A stretch of 64,000 bases of DNA from an uncultured Sphingobacteriaceae bacterium (GTDB lineage Bacteria; Bacteroidota; Bacteroidia; Sphingobacteriales; Sphingobacteriaceae). A program made the position numbers and the translations under genes. A model generated the notes under the pieces. It made no database searches. It saw only the letters and a list, made by a program, of their open reading frames with translations, and had not been told where the DNA came from. The stretch covers positions 132,982 to 196,981 of the forward strand of contig CAMLLO010000003.1 in NCBI GenBank assembly GCA_946480915.1. Reading direction: 5' to 3'. Numbering within the stretch: position 1 is the stretch's first letter; each line of letters starts with the position of its first letter. This document shows positions 1 to 11,100 of the stretch, in pieces.

Positions 1-999
1 GAAAATGCAGGGGTAAGCGGCCAGGGTATCGTAAATGCACAGGGCAAGCCTTTTTGGGATGCTTACTGGGCCTTAAGGAAAGAATACGAGCCTAAAAAGC
101 TTCGCTGGATCGTAGATTACGATGCTAAACGCCCCCGGACTTTATTGGTTTCGGAATCGAAGAACATCCTGGTGAAGGGTTTAACCTTTCAGCAGGCGGG
201 TTTCTGGACGGTCCACATTTTGTATTCAAAGTATGTAACTGTCGATGGTATCACAATTCAGAATAATATTGGCGGACATGGACCAAGTACAGATGGCGTC
301 GACATCGACTCCTCGTCATGGATTTTAGTTCAAAACTCGGATATCGATTGTAATGATGATAATTTTTGCATTAAATCGGGAAGAGACTGGGATGGACTTC
401 GTGTGAATCGTCCGGCAGAATATATAGTAATTCGCGATTGTATTTCCCGAAAGGGCGGCGGCTTAATTACGTTCGGAAGCGAAACTTCGGGAGGAATGCG
501 TCATATCCTTGCTAAGAATTTAAAAGCGAATGGTACTGGTGTAGGCATCCGGTTTAAATCGGCAACAAATCGTGGAGGTACGGTAGAGGATATTCACATC
601 GATAATCTGGAAATGTCTAACGTTGGTACGGCTCTGGAAATAACTCCCAATTGGAACCCAAGTTACAGTTATTCAACTCTTCCGGAAGGATACGATATAA
701 AAACCGTCCCCGAGCACTGGAAAAAGATGTTGGAGCCAGTTGATCCTGAAAAAGGCATTCCACATTTTAAAGACGTTTATATTTCAAATATTAAAGTAGA
801 AAATGCCCGTAAAGCAATTTTTGCCGATGGTTTAAAACAGGAACCTTTAAGGAGTTTTAAATTAACAAATCTGAATATTACCGCTAACACGGCGGGATCG
901 ATCAAGAATGCAAGCAATTGGTCGTTTAAAAATGTGTCTATACAGTCGAAAGATAATTCCAGGATCGAGGTTACGGAATCTCAAGATGTTAGACCCTAG
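1..999 (+). CDS. GH28 polygalacturonase/rhamnogalacturonan hydrolase-type glycosidase, 5' end cut by window
   Basis: The reading frame is open from base 1 and ends with TAG at 997-999, so the N-terminus lies outside the window. The visible part is a right-handed parallel beta-helix with GH28 signatures: DGVDID (around 295-310), CNDDNFCIKSGRD (around 350-390, carrying the paired catalytic Asp) and GIRFKSATNRGG (around 547-580, matching the substrate-binding R-x-K element). The usual GHG motif reads KGGGLITFGSE, so the conserved His is missing. In GH28 this His is present in polygalacturonases and often absent in rhamnogalacturonan-active members, so an RG or other non-homogalacturonan substrate is plausible. 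The protein is probably periplasmic, but its signal peptide is not visible. The regulator gene follows about 150 bp downstream. Family call is sure; substrate is inference. Confidence 0.88.
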   Translation, partial: ENAGVSGQGIVNAQGKPFWDAYWALRKEYEPKKLRWIVDYDAKRPRTLLVSESKNILVKGLTFQQAGFWTVHILYSKYVTVDGITIQNNIGGHGPSTDGVDIDSSSWILVQNSDIDCNDDNFCIKSGRDWDGLRVNRPAEYIVIRDCISRKGGGLITFGSETSGGMRHILAKNLKANGTGVGIRFKSATNRGGTVEDIHIDNLEMSNVGTALEITPNWNPSYSYSTLPEGYDIKTVPEHWKKMLEPVDPEKGIPHFKDVYISNIKVENARKAIFADGLKQEPLRSFKLTNLNITANTAGSIKNASNWSFKNVSIQSKDNSRIEVTESQDVRP

Positions 1000-1147
1000 G
1001 CTCCCAAATTTCCAGGCTTAGTTTTCTCGATAGAACGGCATATTGCATAAATTGCGATATATTGTAAGTCGAACGTGATTGTCTGCAAAGTACAATGTGA
1101 TGATTGTGACTGTTTTTAGAATAGATGGAAAAGACTTTTTAGCAAAT

Positions 1148-4100
1148 ATGCGGAAGATAATTACCGCTGCTAGCGCTTATTTAATTGTTTTTGTCGCTTT
1201 CTTATTTCCCGAAAGCACTGCCGTTGCCCAGCCCAAAGCCAATTTTACACAATACTCTACCGAAAGTGGTTTATCCCATGATGGCGTATTGTGCATTACA
1301 CAAGACAAGGAAGGTTTTATGTGGTTCGGAACCTGGGACGGTATCAACAGATTCGACGGACACGTTTTTACCTCGTATAAATCCCTTCCAGGCGATAGCT
1401 CTAATCTTAAAAACAACAAGATAAGGACCATTATAGAAGACAAGGCTGGCTACTTGTGGGTGAAAACCTACGATAATCTTGTTTATCGCTTTGATAAAAA
1501 AAGAGAAAAGTTTCTGTCTGTACCGGGAGACCGGAAAGAGTTTAAAAATATCATAATTGACAGAATTGTCCCGGTGTCAACAGGCGATACATGGTTGCTT
1601 ACTGCAAATCAGGGCCTTGTATGTGCTGTCGATGTCAAATCCCTGGCCGCTCCGCGGATCTATAAATATGGAGCAAATATGCCCGGGGATTTTAAAATCG
1701 CTGGCAATACCATCAATTTCTTGTTTGAAGATTCAGCAGGCCACGTTTGGGTTGGTACAAGCAGTGGCCTGACTTGCCTGAACAAAAAGAATGGACGTTA
1801 TTATCAAAGAAGCAGGTTTAAAGGTGGAACAGATTTCTTCCGGCAGGATCTTTCTTTTACCTGCTTTGCGCAGTATAATGGATTAATTTATTTCGGCACA
1901 TCAAGCGGCGACCTCGTTACGTTCGATACGAGGAAAGGTGTTTTTTCAACCATCCCATTGTCGCCCAATACAAACTTCAATGCCATACTTCGTGCTAGAG
2001 ATGGAATGCTTTATATTTCTTCAACAACGAAAGGACTTCTCATTGTACATCCAGAAAATTATCAGATTAGTTACGCCTCTTTGCCCGGAATGAATTCCTT
2101 TTATTCTCTTTTTGAAGACTCATCTGGCCAGATTTGGATCGAGCCTCAAAAGAGCGGTATCATAAAATATGATCCTCGCAGCAGATCGTTTAAGCTTTTT
2201 ACACAAAAAAAGGATGCAAACATTACTAGCCCCAATAAAAACTATGGCTTATTCGAAGACGTTAACGGTGTGTTATGGGCTGGTTTTAAAGGCGGCGGCT
2301 TTGGATATTACAATCCGGAAAAGGACGAAATTGAATATTTTTATAATGAACCCGGCTCGTCTAAACAACGGTTTTCAAATATTGTAACGGCCTTTTATCC
2401 TGACCGTACAGGCATTCTATGGCTTAGTTCCATTGACGGAGGATTGAATAAGATAATATTTCCTGAGAATAACTTTAAGCATAATCTTCTTGTAAACGAT
2501 ATACAGAATAAATCTGAGAATGAGGTTAGAACGTTGTTTGAAGACAGTAAAGGAAGGATGTGGATAGGAACGAAAGCTGGGAGGCTCTACGTTTTTAAGA
2601 ACGGTGTTAGAGAGAACGGTATTTTCAGCGGTATAAGCGGGTCAGAAATCGGAAGTGTTTATTCTATCACCGAAGGTCGCGATGGAACGATGTGGTTTGG
2701 AACCAAAGGCAAAGGTTTAATTATGGCCCGGCCGTTGAATAAAGAACGATCAAGATATAGCCTTACGCGATATTTATCAGACCCCGGTAATAAGTATAGC
2801 CTAAGTAGCAATATGGTCTATTCTGTTTTAGAGGATCGCAAGGGCCGGATCTGGGTTGGGACCTTGGGCGGCGGCTTAAATCTGCTGTCTAAATCGGGCA
2901 GCGAGGTGCGGTTCAGGAATAGTAATAATTCATTTAAACAGTATCCCGCTTCATGTAACGTTATCCGACATTTGCAACAAGGACCGAATGGCCGCATATG
3001 GATTGCAACAACAGATGGTCTGGTTCTGTTCCATCCTGATCAGGGGAATTCGGATACTTATAAATTTTCGAAATACAGTAAAATTCCGGGCGACCGCAGT
3101 AGTCTGGGGAATAATGATGTTCAGTACATTCATCGCGATAAGCGGGGACAAATGTGGGTGGGAACTTTCGGAGGCGGTTTAAATAAAGTCATTTCTGCTT
3201 CAGGGAAACCCTTGAAGTTTCGTGTTTTTACGCGAAATGAGGGCTTGCCAAATGATATTATTCTAAGCATAGTTGATGATAATAACGGTAATTTATGGCT
3301 TGCTACGGAAAATGGGCTGAGTCAGTTTAATCGATTAACGGAAACCTTTAAAAATTACGACTCATATGATGGTTTACCTCAGACAAGATTTTCGGAAGCT
3401 GCAGGTCTAAAATCGAGGACCGGGCTGTTGTATTTTGGATGCGTAAGAGGATATATTTCATTCGACCCTGATCGTATATCAAGTAAAAAGGTAGATGCAA
3501 GTATGGCATTGACCAATATTCAGCTCTACAATAAAGATATTTTACCCGGACGCCCCGGATCTCCCTTGAAATATTCTTTAAACAATACAGGTCGTATTAC
3601 TTTGGAATATGATCAGGATGTTATTAGTATCGATTACACGGTTTTGGACTACAGGGCGAGCAAAAAAATAACGTATGCTTATATACTTAAAGGATATGAT
3701 AAAGTATGGCACAACGTTAATAATCAGCGCAAGGCCACTTATACAAATCTTCCCCCCGGCGATTATGAATTTATTGTAAAAAGCACAAGTAGTTCCCTTT
3801 TTAATAATATCCCTGGCAAAAGCCTGAAACTAACTGTTTTGCCACCTCCGTGGCTGACGATATGGGCCTACATTGCTTATTTTATTGTGATTGTAACCTT
3901 ACTCGAAATTGCACGAAGGGTAATTCTTACAATGATACGGTTGAGGAATAATGTAGCGGTTGAACACAGACTTACAGATTTAAAACTGCAATTTTTTACC
4001 AATATTTCACACGAACTGCGTACTCCGCTTACGCTGATTGTAAGTCCTTTAGAAGAGATAACCAGAAACGAACAGATATCTGCTAAAGGCCGCGAAAATA

Positions 4101-5584
4101 TTAATATAGTTAATCGGAACGCAAACCGGATGATCCGCTTAATTAATCAGTTGCTGGATTTCAGAAAAGTACAGAGCGGGAAAATGCGGCTTAAGGTGTC
4201 GGAAGTTGAGGTTATCGGATTACTTAAAGAAATCAGCCGTTATTTTGCCGGATTGGCGCAGGAAAAGAATATCGACTTGAAAATAAATTACGATGTTGAT
4301 GAGCTTTATGCGTGGATTGACGAAGAGAAAATAGATATCGTTGTTTACAACCTGCTTTCGAATGCTTTTAAGTTTAGCCCTTCGGGCAAAACTATTCAGA
4401 TCGATGTAAAATACACAGGGGGCGATGAATATTTCACCATAACCATCACTGATCAGGGATACGGCATCCCTAAACAAAAGCTTTCACAGATTTTTGAGCT
4501 TTATTACGAAGGTGATAAAACAAGTGAAAACAATTTGAAAGGCACCGGTATCGGATTGGCACTTTCGAAAGAGTTGATCGAGGCTCATCAAGGGAATATT
4601 TTTGCCAGTAACAATCCCGAAGGCGGAATGATTTTTACCATTCGGCTGAGGACAGGCAAAGAGCATTTTACCAATAAGGAAGTTGATTTTGTCAAGTCGT
4701 CTAAATTGCTGGACTTTGTAAATTCCGGCTATGTGGAAGTCACCCATAGAAGCGATAATCACCTGATTAGCGTGCAGAAAGAACAAACGGATATGCAGCT
4801 CGTTCTGCTGGTGGAGGATAATTCGGAATTAAGAAAGTTTCTCACAGCTCAGCTGGTGCAGTTTTATAGGGTTGTTGAGGCAATAGATGGGGTGGAGGGT
4901 TTAAAGGCCGCTCAATCAAATATGCCCGATCTTATTATAAGCGATGTGATGATGCCCAACATGGATGGGATTCAAATGCTTGACCTGCTTAAAAATGATA
5001 GGGAAACAAGTCATATACCTGTGATTCTTCTTACCGCAAAATCCTCCATCGAAAGCCAGATTGAAGGGTTGAAATACGGCGCTGATTTTTACATTATCAA
5101 ACCATTTTATACTGATCATATACTTGCATGTGTTGATAACCTGTTAAAACAACGAAGAAAGATTTTTGAAGCATTGTATACTAATGAGAAAAAGATTATT
5201 CAGCTGAAACCAGATGAAATTCTGATTACCTCAAAAGATGAACAGTTTTTGAAAGATGTAATTAAGATTGTTGAAGCCGGAATGGGAGACAGCCAGTTTA
5301 ATATCGAGAGTGTAGCAGACTCAGTTGGTTTGGGCCGCACTACTTTTTATAAGAAATTGAAAAGCCTTACGGGATTTGCACCGATTGAATTTGTTAAGGA
5401 TATCAGGCTGAAACGCGGCAAACAATTGCTTGAGTCGGGTGAATACACAATTTCAGAGATCGCCTATATGACTGGCTTTAGTAGCTCGGGATATTTTAGT
5501 ACTTGCTTCAAAGAAAAACATAAGCTTTCTCCTTCGGAGTATTTGAAAAATCAAAACAAAACCTTGCATTTCCCCAACGCATAG
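1148..5584 (+). CDS. Hybrid two-component system sensor/regulator (HTCS) for the pectin locus
   Basis: This is a one-protein sensor and transcription activator that spans the inner membrane. The order is signal peptide, about 14 Reg_prop beta-propeller repeats (motifs such as WFGTWDGINRFDG, WVGTLGGGLN), a Y_Y_Y domain (ITYAYILKGYDKVWH), one transmembrane helix (AYIAYFIVIVTLLEIA), a histidine kinase dimerisation domain (NISHELRTPLTL; His955 from the start used here), an ATPase domain (NLLSNAFKFSP, DQGYGIP, GTGIGLALSKEL), a receiver (VLLVEDN, phospho-acceptor Asp1266 in IISDVMMP, Lys in IIKPF) and a C-terminal AraC-type HTH. All catalytic motifs are intact. I chose ATG 1148 because it starts a good signal peptide (MRKIITAASAYLIVFVAF); the frame is open further up, to TTG 1079. 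HTCS proteins usually sense an oligosaccharide and switch on the adjacent uptake locus. A pectic ligand is inferred from the neighbours. Confidence 0.93.
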   Translation: MRKIITAASAYLIVFVAFLFPESTAVAQPKANFTQYSTESGLSHDGVLCITQDKEGFMWFGTWDGINRFDGHVFTSYKSLPGDSSNLKNNKIRTIIEDKAGYLWVKTYDNLVYRFDKKREKFLSVPGDRKEFKNIIIDRIVPVSTGDTWLLTANQGLVCAVDVKSLAAPRIYKYGANMPGDFKIAGNTINFLFEDSAGHVWVGTSSGLTCLNKKNGRYYQRSRFKGGTDFFRQDLSFTCFAQYNGLIYFGTSSGDLVTFDTRKGVFSTIPLSPNTNFNAILRARDGMLYISSTTKGLLIVHPENYQISYASLPGMNSFYSLFEDSSGQIWIEPQKSGIIKYDPRSRSFKLFTQKKDANITSPNKNYGLFEDVNGVLWAGFKGGGFGYYNPEKDEIEYFYNEPGSSKQRFSNIVTAFYPDRTGILWLSSIDGGLNKIIFPENNFKHNLLVNDIQNKSENEVRTLFEDSKGRMWIGTKAGRLYVFKNGVRENGIFSGISGSEIGSVYSITEGRDGTMWFGTKGKGLIMARPLNKERSRYSLTRYLSDPGNKYSLSSNMVYSVLEDRKGRIWVGTLGGGLNLLSKSGSEVRFRNSNNSFKQYPASCNVIRHLQQGPNGRIWIATTDGLVLFHPDQGNSDTYKFSKYSKIPGDRSSLGNNDVQYIHRDKRGQMWVGTFGGGLNKVISASGKPLKFRVFTRNEGLPNDIILSIVDDNNGNLWLATENGLSQFNRLTETFKNYDSYDGLPQTRFSEAAGLKSRTGLLYFGCVRGYISFDPDRISSKKVDASMALTNIQLYNKDILPGRPGSPLKYSLNNTGRITLEYDQDVISIDYTVLDYRASKKITYAYILKGYDKVWHNVNNQRKATYTNLPPGDYEFIVKSTSSSLFNNIPGKSLKLTVLPPPWLTIWAYIAYFIVIVTLLEIARRVILTMIRLRNNVAVEHRLTDLKLQFFTNISHELRTPLTLIVSPLEEITRNEQISAKGRENINIVNRNANRMIRLINQLLDFRKVQSGKMRLKVSEVEVIGLLKEISRYFAGLAQEKNIDLKINYDVDELYAWIDEEKIDIVVYNLLSNAFKFSPSGKTIQIDVKYTGGDEYFTITITDQGYGIPKQKLSQIFELYYEGDKTSENNLKGTGIGLALSKELIEAHQGNIFASNNPEGGMIFTIRLRTGKEHFTNKEVDFVKSSKLLDFVNSGYVEVTHRSDNHLISVQKEQTDMQLVLLVEDNSELRKFLTAQLVQFYRVVEAIDGVEGLKAAQSNMPDLIISDVMMPNMDGIQMLDLLKNDRETSHIPVILLTAKSSIESQIEGLKYGADFYIIKPFYTDHILACVDNLLKQRRKIFEALYTNEKKIIQLKPDEILITSKDEQFLKDVIKIVEAGMGDSQFNIESVADSVGLGRTTFYKKLKSLTGFAPIEFVKDIRLKRGKQLLESGEYTISEIAYMTGFSSSGYFSTCFKEKHKLSPSEYLKNQNKTLHFPNA

Positions 5585-5984
5585 GTTATCGCTCCAGCCA
5601 TAAGTCCACCGCTTATTTAATTGCTCTAATTACTTGTTTTTATAGCCCAAAAAAACAATAATTAGAAGGTTTGTGTCAATTTTTAAATGCTTTAGAGAGC
5701 AGCTCCGCCTAGATTTGTATTCAAGAAAACCAATATTAACTAATTAAAGGGAAGCCAATAGCTTAAAGTTTTACATTGAATAACCATATAAAACCTTATC
5801 GGGGTTTTAGAGTATTTTAAACCAGATCGAGAGTTTTCCTGACAACATTGTTTGTCAAAAAAAAAGGGTGGAATTTCAATTTATTTCTCAGGTAAAGAGG
5901 CTGCAATAAATCCGAAAGTGGAGACCTGCATTCAATTTTTGTGCTTCACGAAGAATATACTTTTATAAACAGTTTCAATCCAAG
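5585..5984. other. Intergenic leader between the regulator and the first uptake gene
   Basis: These 400 bases are AT-rich and hold no credible gene. They should contain the promoter and HTCS target sites of the downstream uptake operon. I see one match to the Bacteroidota -7 box (TAGATTTG at 5710-5717) and a 6-bp inverted repeat (AAAACC 5790-5795, GGTTTT 5803-5808) inside the presumed leader. The long distance from that box to the start codon suggests a leader of over 250 bases. Confidence 0.5.
5710..5717 (+). promoter_or_regulatory. Possible -7 promoter box (TAnnTTTG type)
   Basis: TAGATTTG matches the TAnnTTTG element used by the primary sigma factor of Bacteroidota. No clear TTTG sits at the expected -33 spacing, which would fit a promoter that needs an activator such as the upstream HTCS. 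A chance match cannot be ruled out in AT-rich DNA. Confidence 0.3.
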
Positions 5985-8171
5985 ATGAAGAAAATATTTA
6001 GAACCTCGTTATTCTTGCTTGCTATTATTCCAGTATTAAGCTCATGTAACAAAAAGCAGTGGGATGAATATTATGGACGCCCGGAAACGCTGGCCAATCC
6101 GATATATCAGCAACTACAGTCAAGAAATAACTTTAAAAGCTTTTTGATTCTGATTGACAAAGCTGGATACAAAGATGTTTTAAGCAAAGCAGGTTACTGG
6201 ACTATTTTTGCGCCGAACGACGAAGCAGTCTCTACATACTTGCAGGAAAATAACCTGAACGATGTAAATCAGATTAAAGATTCTGTCGCTAATAAAATAG
6301 TCAGGTACGCGCTTGTTTATAACTCCTTTAAATCAGACCGTTTAGACGATTATCAATCAGCAATAGGTTGGGTGCCAGGAAAGGCATTCAAAAGACGAAC
6401 TACCTATTATAGCAGCCCCGACACCTCGACGATAAATGGCAAAAAGGTTTTAATAGCAGCATCTAACAGGAATAGCTCAAGCGGATTCTATTATGTGTCG
6501 ACAGATAATAACAATAAGTACATACCTTATTTCCTTGACAGCTATTTCACTGCTAACGGGATATCTCAAAATGATTATTCCTATTTTTTTGACGGAACAA
6601 CTTTCAATGGATTCCATGTATCGCAGGCGCAGGTAACAAATAAAGATATAGTCGCTGAAAATGGGATTATCCACGAAGTTAATAGAGTAAGTCTCCCTCT
6701 TCCAAGTATTGATCAATACCTCAGTAAAGCTCCGCAGTACAGTAAGTTTAGAGAGATGCTCGAGAAATATATGGTAACCTATCTAATCAATGCTTCTGCT
6801 ACTTCTAAGAATAGAGAGATTACAGGTTCGGATCTGGATGTTTATATAAAAGTATACAACGGAAGTCTTCCATATTCTCCTAACAATGAAAACTTTTTGA
6901 AGGCTGAGGATAATGATGGGCAGATGGATGGCTATACCATGTTTGCTCCTACAAATCAGGCATTCGATGACTATGCACAAAATGTACTTCTCAAGCATTA
7001 CGGCTCGTTTGATGCATTGCCGCAAGAAATTAAAACCGACTTTTTAATGGCTCACATGTGGAGAACTACAGTTTGGCCAAGCAAGTTTGCGACAACAAAT
7101 AACGGACAGGGGCAGGGAGCATTATTTAATCCGGCAACTGATGTTGTTGATAAGAAAGTACTGAGTAACGGACTTTTCTATGGAACCAATAAGGTTCAGG
7201 AGGCTAATGTGTTTAGTTCTGTTTTCGGGAAAGCATATTTAAACCCTGATTATTCATTGATGACCAGGGCGCTATCGGTTGCCTTAAAAACCAACATCAT
7301 CAATACCAATTCTAAGTACACTCTTTTTCTGATTTCTGACGCAGATTTAATTGCATCAGGTTATAATTATGATTTAGATGCGAACACATGGCGCTATGCA
7401 CCTCCCGGCGGCGGAACTTCTTTGTCTGGTACCTCTGCATGGGATAAACTAAACCGGATTTTAAATACTCACGTAGTTCGTCAGGATATAACAGACCTTG
7501 CTGGCAGTGGAATACTTGAGACCTATAATGGTGAATACATAAAATATAACGGAACTTCTGTTTTCTCCGCAGGTAACCAGGATGCCAATATTACCCGTAC
7601 AGTTTCTAACAAGGAAACTGCTTCAAATGGAACGGTGTATTATATAAATGGTTTACTAAATGAGTCGGCATTGCCTGTCGGAAAACATATTGAAAAACTA
7701 GCCGCTGTCACTTCATCGAATTACAAAAAGTTTTTCGATTATCTGAAAGCGTCATACGTTTACAATACTAACAACGGCGAAATCGTAGGCATTTCGGTCG
7801 GATCTTTCTACACCGTATTCGTACCCAACAATACTGCTATAGATGCAGCCATTGCACAAGGATATTTGCCTTCATCGCCAACCTCAACTTTACCAAGCGA
7901 TAAAGAAAAGGTGGCAAATTTCATCAGGTATCACATACTGCAAAAAGAAACTGTAGTTACGGATGGGAAAAAGGAAGGCGGTTATTTAACGCTGTTGCAA
8001 AAAGAGAATGGTGCTACAACAGCTATTTCAATAGCAAACCAAGTTGGAAGCATGCAGGTAACAGATATGAAAGCTGGAACTGTAAATGTGGTTGTACCAA
8101 ATAGTAATAACCTTTCTAACCGTGCCGTCATACATCTGATTAACGGATTCTTAAAATTTGATACTAATTAA
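5985..8171 (+). CDS. Multi-FAS1 (fasciclin) domain lipoprotein, first uptake module
   Basis: A 728-residue lipoprotein: signal peptide with lipobox LSSC (Cys near residue 21) followed by Asn-Lys-Lys. FAS1 landmarks repeat along the chain: WTIFAPNDEAV (about 72) with GIIHEVNRV (about 227), YTMFAPTNQAF (about 317), YTLFLISDADL (about 445) with GTVYYINGLL (about 549), and FYTVFVPNNTAI (about 608) with AVIHLINGFL (about 714). That suggests three, possibly four, FAS1 units. FAS1 domains are adhesion or binding modules. Being first in an operon with SusC and SusD, this is probably a surface lipoprotein that binds glycan or caps the transporter, in the role that SusE/SusF-like proteins play elsewhere. 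SusC follows 21 bp downstream. Fold is well supported; binding role is inference. Confidence 0.85.
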   Translation: MKKIFRTSLFLLAIIPVLSSCNKKQWDEYYGRPETLANPIYQQLQSRNNFKSFLILIDKAGYKDVLSKAGYWTIFAPNDEAVSTYLQENNLNDVNQIKDSVANKIVRYALVYNSFKSDRLDDYQSAIGWVPGKAFKRRTTYYSSPDTSTINGKKVLIAASNRNSSSGFYYVSTDNNNKYIPYFLDSYFTANGISQNDYSYFFDGTTFNGFHVSQAQVTNKDIVAENGIIHEVNRVSLPLPSIDQYLSKAPQYSKFREMLEKYMVTYLINASATSKNREITGSDLDVYIKVYNGSLPYSPNNENFLKAEDNDGQMDGYTMFAPTNQAFDDYAQNVLLKHYGSFDALPQEIKTDFLMAHMWRTTVWPSKFATTNNGQGQGALFNPATDVVDKKVLSNGLFYGTNKVQEANVFSSVFGKAYLNPDYSLMTRALSVALKTNIINTNSKYTLFLISDADLIASGYNYDLDANTWRYAPPGGGTSLSGTSAWDKLNRILNTHVVRQDITDLAGSGILETYNGEYIKYNGTSVFSAGNQDANITRTVSNKETASNGTVYYINGLLNESALPVGKHIEKLAAVTSSNYKKFFDYLKASYVYNTNNGEIVGISVGSFYTVFVPNNTAIDAAIAQGYLPSSPTSTLPSDKEKVANFIRYHILQKETVVTDGKKEGGYLTLLQKENGATTAISIANQVGSMQVTDMKAGTVNVVVPNSNNLSNRAVIHLINGFLKFDTN

Positions 8172-8192
8172 TTCTGAAACCTGAATAGTAAA

Positions 8193-11100
8193 ATGAAGAA
8201 GATAATTACTCAACCTTTGGCGTTTTGTTTAGTGTTGCTGGCTTTTTCAGTATTTCACTCCCGATTTGCTATGGCACAAAATATCACACAGGTAGTGCGG
8301 GGTAAAATAATTGATAAAAAAGATAAGCTGCCGGTCATTGGTGCCACCGTTACCGAGGTTGACAAAGACAAGAGAACCCTAAATGGTGTAACCACGGATA
8401 TCGACGGAAACTTCGTGATAAGGATCTCAAATCCTTCGAATAAGATCTATATATCATTTCTAGGCTATAAAACCACTATTCATGACATCGGAACCCGGAC
8501 TGTGCTAAATGTTCAGCTTGATGCAAGTTCTAATGAACTAAGTGAAGTTGTGGTTACCGGGCGCAAAACATCAAGTAACGGACTTTTAGAAGTTGATGAA
8601 AGAAGTTCGACTGTGAGTGTTGCACGAGTTAATGCAAAAGATTTGGAAGAAATGTCTGCCACCTCAATTGATCAGGCGCTGCAGGGGCGTTTACCCGGTG
8701 TGGATTTCGCGGCCAACTCGGGCGATCCGGGGGCAGGTATGCAGATCAGAATCAGGGGAACATCTACCATTAATGGCTCTACCGAACCCCTTATTGTGGT
8801 TGACGGAATGCCTTACGAAACTGAAATCCCTGAAGATTTCAACTTTGGAACCGCTGACGAACAAGGTTATGCCTCGTTATTGAATATTGCACCTTCCGAC
8901 ATTCAGGACATTAGCGTACTTAAAGACGCGGCCGCCACAGCTGTGTGGGGCTCACGGGCATCTAATGGTGTATTGCTTATCAATACTAAAAGAGGGCGCC
9001 TTGGAAAACCTGTTGTGAGTTATTCTTTAAGAGGAACAATGTCAAAACAACCCGAGGCAATTCCGATGCTTAGCGGCGATCAGTTTTCTATGCTCATCCC
9101 AGAAGCCTATATGAACCGAAACGGGACGCCATTGAACACTCAGACCGTTAAAGAATTGCAGTATGATATAAGTGACCCGTACTATTTTTATAACTACAGT
9201 AACAATACGAACTGGATCGACGCAATAACCCAAACGGGGTTGAAGCAAGATCATAATGTTTCAATCAATGGTGGAGGTGATAAGGCCCGATATTATGCCT
9301 CAGTAGGATATTTAAATGAAAAAGGTACTACGATCGGCACCGGTTTAGATCGTATTTCTACCCGCATTAACCTTGATTATAATGTGTCGAATAAGATCAA
9401 GTTCAAAACCGATATCGCTTATACTCATTCGCTTACAGATAAAGTGTATAGTGATAAGGTACGGAGCATAGCCTATGACAAAATGCCAAATATGGGTATT
9501 TATGAATATAATGCTCAGGGTAATAATACAGGTATTTATTTGTCACCATTGCAAAATATTCAGGGAGCTTATTCGGGAACCTATAATCCTGTTGCCATGC
9601 TGAATGAAGCCAGTAACAAAGTTACCGGTGAGCGGATTACTCCTCATTTTAATCTGCAGTACGACGTTCTTCCAGATTTTTTAAAAGCTACAGTTGACGT
9701 TCAGTTTGATATAGAAAATTCGAAAAGCAAGTCATTTCTTCCGCAAATAGCTACTGGCCGCCCGATAAATGAAACAACGGTGAACAGTGCTTACGATGGC
9801 GATAGAGATGCCTTCAGACTTCAAACCAAAACAAACTTCGTTTTCACTCCTAAAATGGGCGAAGACCATAGCTTTATCGGCCTTATTTCCTTATTAAGCA
9901 ACGACGACAGAAGTACTATACTTCAATCCTCATCATCAAATTCAGCATCTCCGCAATTACAAGACCCTGCATCTCCCTCCAGAACACAAAATCTTGCTTC
10001 CAGCTTTTCACAAGTACGAAGTGTAGCTGGTTTAATTAATGGCCAATATGGTTTCAAGGATAAGTATATACTAAATGCTGGTGTGCGTGTAGATGCGAAT
10101 TCAAAATTCGGACCCGCAAACAGATCTGGCTTATTTCCTTCAATTTCTACCCGCTGGAGAATTTCTGGAGAGAATTTCATGAAAGATGTTAAGGTTATCG
10201 ATGACTTAAGCTTACGTGCCAGTTACGGGCAGAGCGGTCGTGCTCCGAAAACCAATTATGGCTTTTACAACATCTACAGCAATTACGATTGGGATTATCT
10301 GGGTAAGCCAGCAGTATATTCCAGCAATATTGAGCTGAGAAATTTGAGATGGGAAACGGTAACAGGCAGAAATATCGGGTTAAATGTGATCATGTTTAAA
10401 AACAAGCTCGACTTTGATGTAGACGTTTACAGAATGCGCACATCCGACTTGTTTTTTCCTGATCTAAGTATTCCGGCTATTTCAGGATTTACTAGCCTTG
10501 ACATGAACGTAGGTATAATGGATAACCAGGGCTGGGAAATCAATCTGCGTGCCAACCCTTTAAAAACAAAAGATTGGAATTTAAACCTGAGCTTCAACTT
10601 TGCCCGTAACGTCAATGTTATTCGCGAAATATCTGAATTCTATCCAAAAGAGAAAGGAAACACAAATACCAACGGAGAATACAAACGGTTTTTGCAGGTT
10701 GATAACCCATTTGGTTCCTTTTACGGGTACCGATATAAAGGTGTTTACGCAGATGCAGATGCAACCATTGCTCAGGATAAAAACGGTAAACCATTAATTG
10801 GTGCCGATGGTGTATCCGTGCCAATGCGATTTGATTATCCAAATACAAATTATGTTTTTCAACCTGGCGATGCCATGTATGAAGATATTAATCATGATGG
10901 TAATATCAACTATATGGACGTGGTGTATCTGGGAAACGGTAATCCAAAGTTTATCGGAGGGTTTGGTCCCGATATAACCTTCAAAGGGAATTTGAAACTG
11001 ACTGCATTTTTCAGTTTCAGGTATAAATATGATGTAGTTAACAGTACAAAGATGAACAGTACCAACATGTATAACTACGATAATCAAAGCACTGCGGTGT

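Noticed and set aside
145..999. A complete GH28 gene starting at TTG 145
   Set aside because: The frame continues open without a stop to base 1 and the residues before 145 fit GH28, so the gene is cut by the window edge.
1079..1147. TTG 1079 as the start of the HTCS gene
   Set aside because: ATG 1148 begins a good signal peptide; the 23 residues before it look like untranslated leader.
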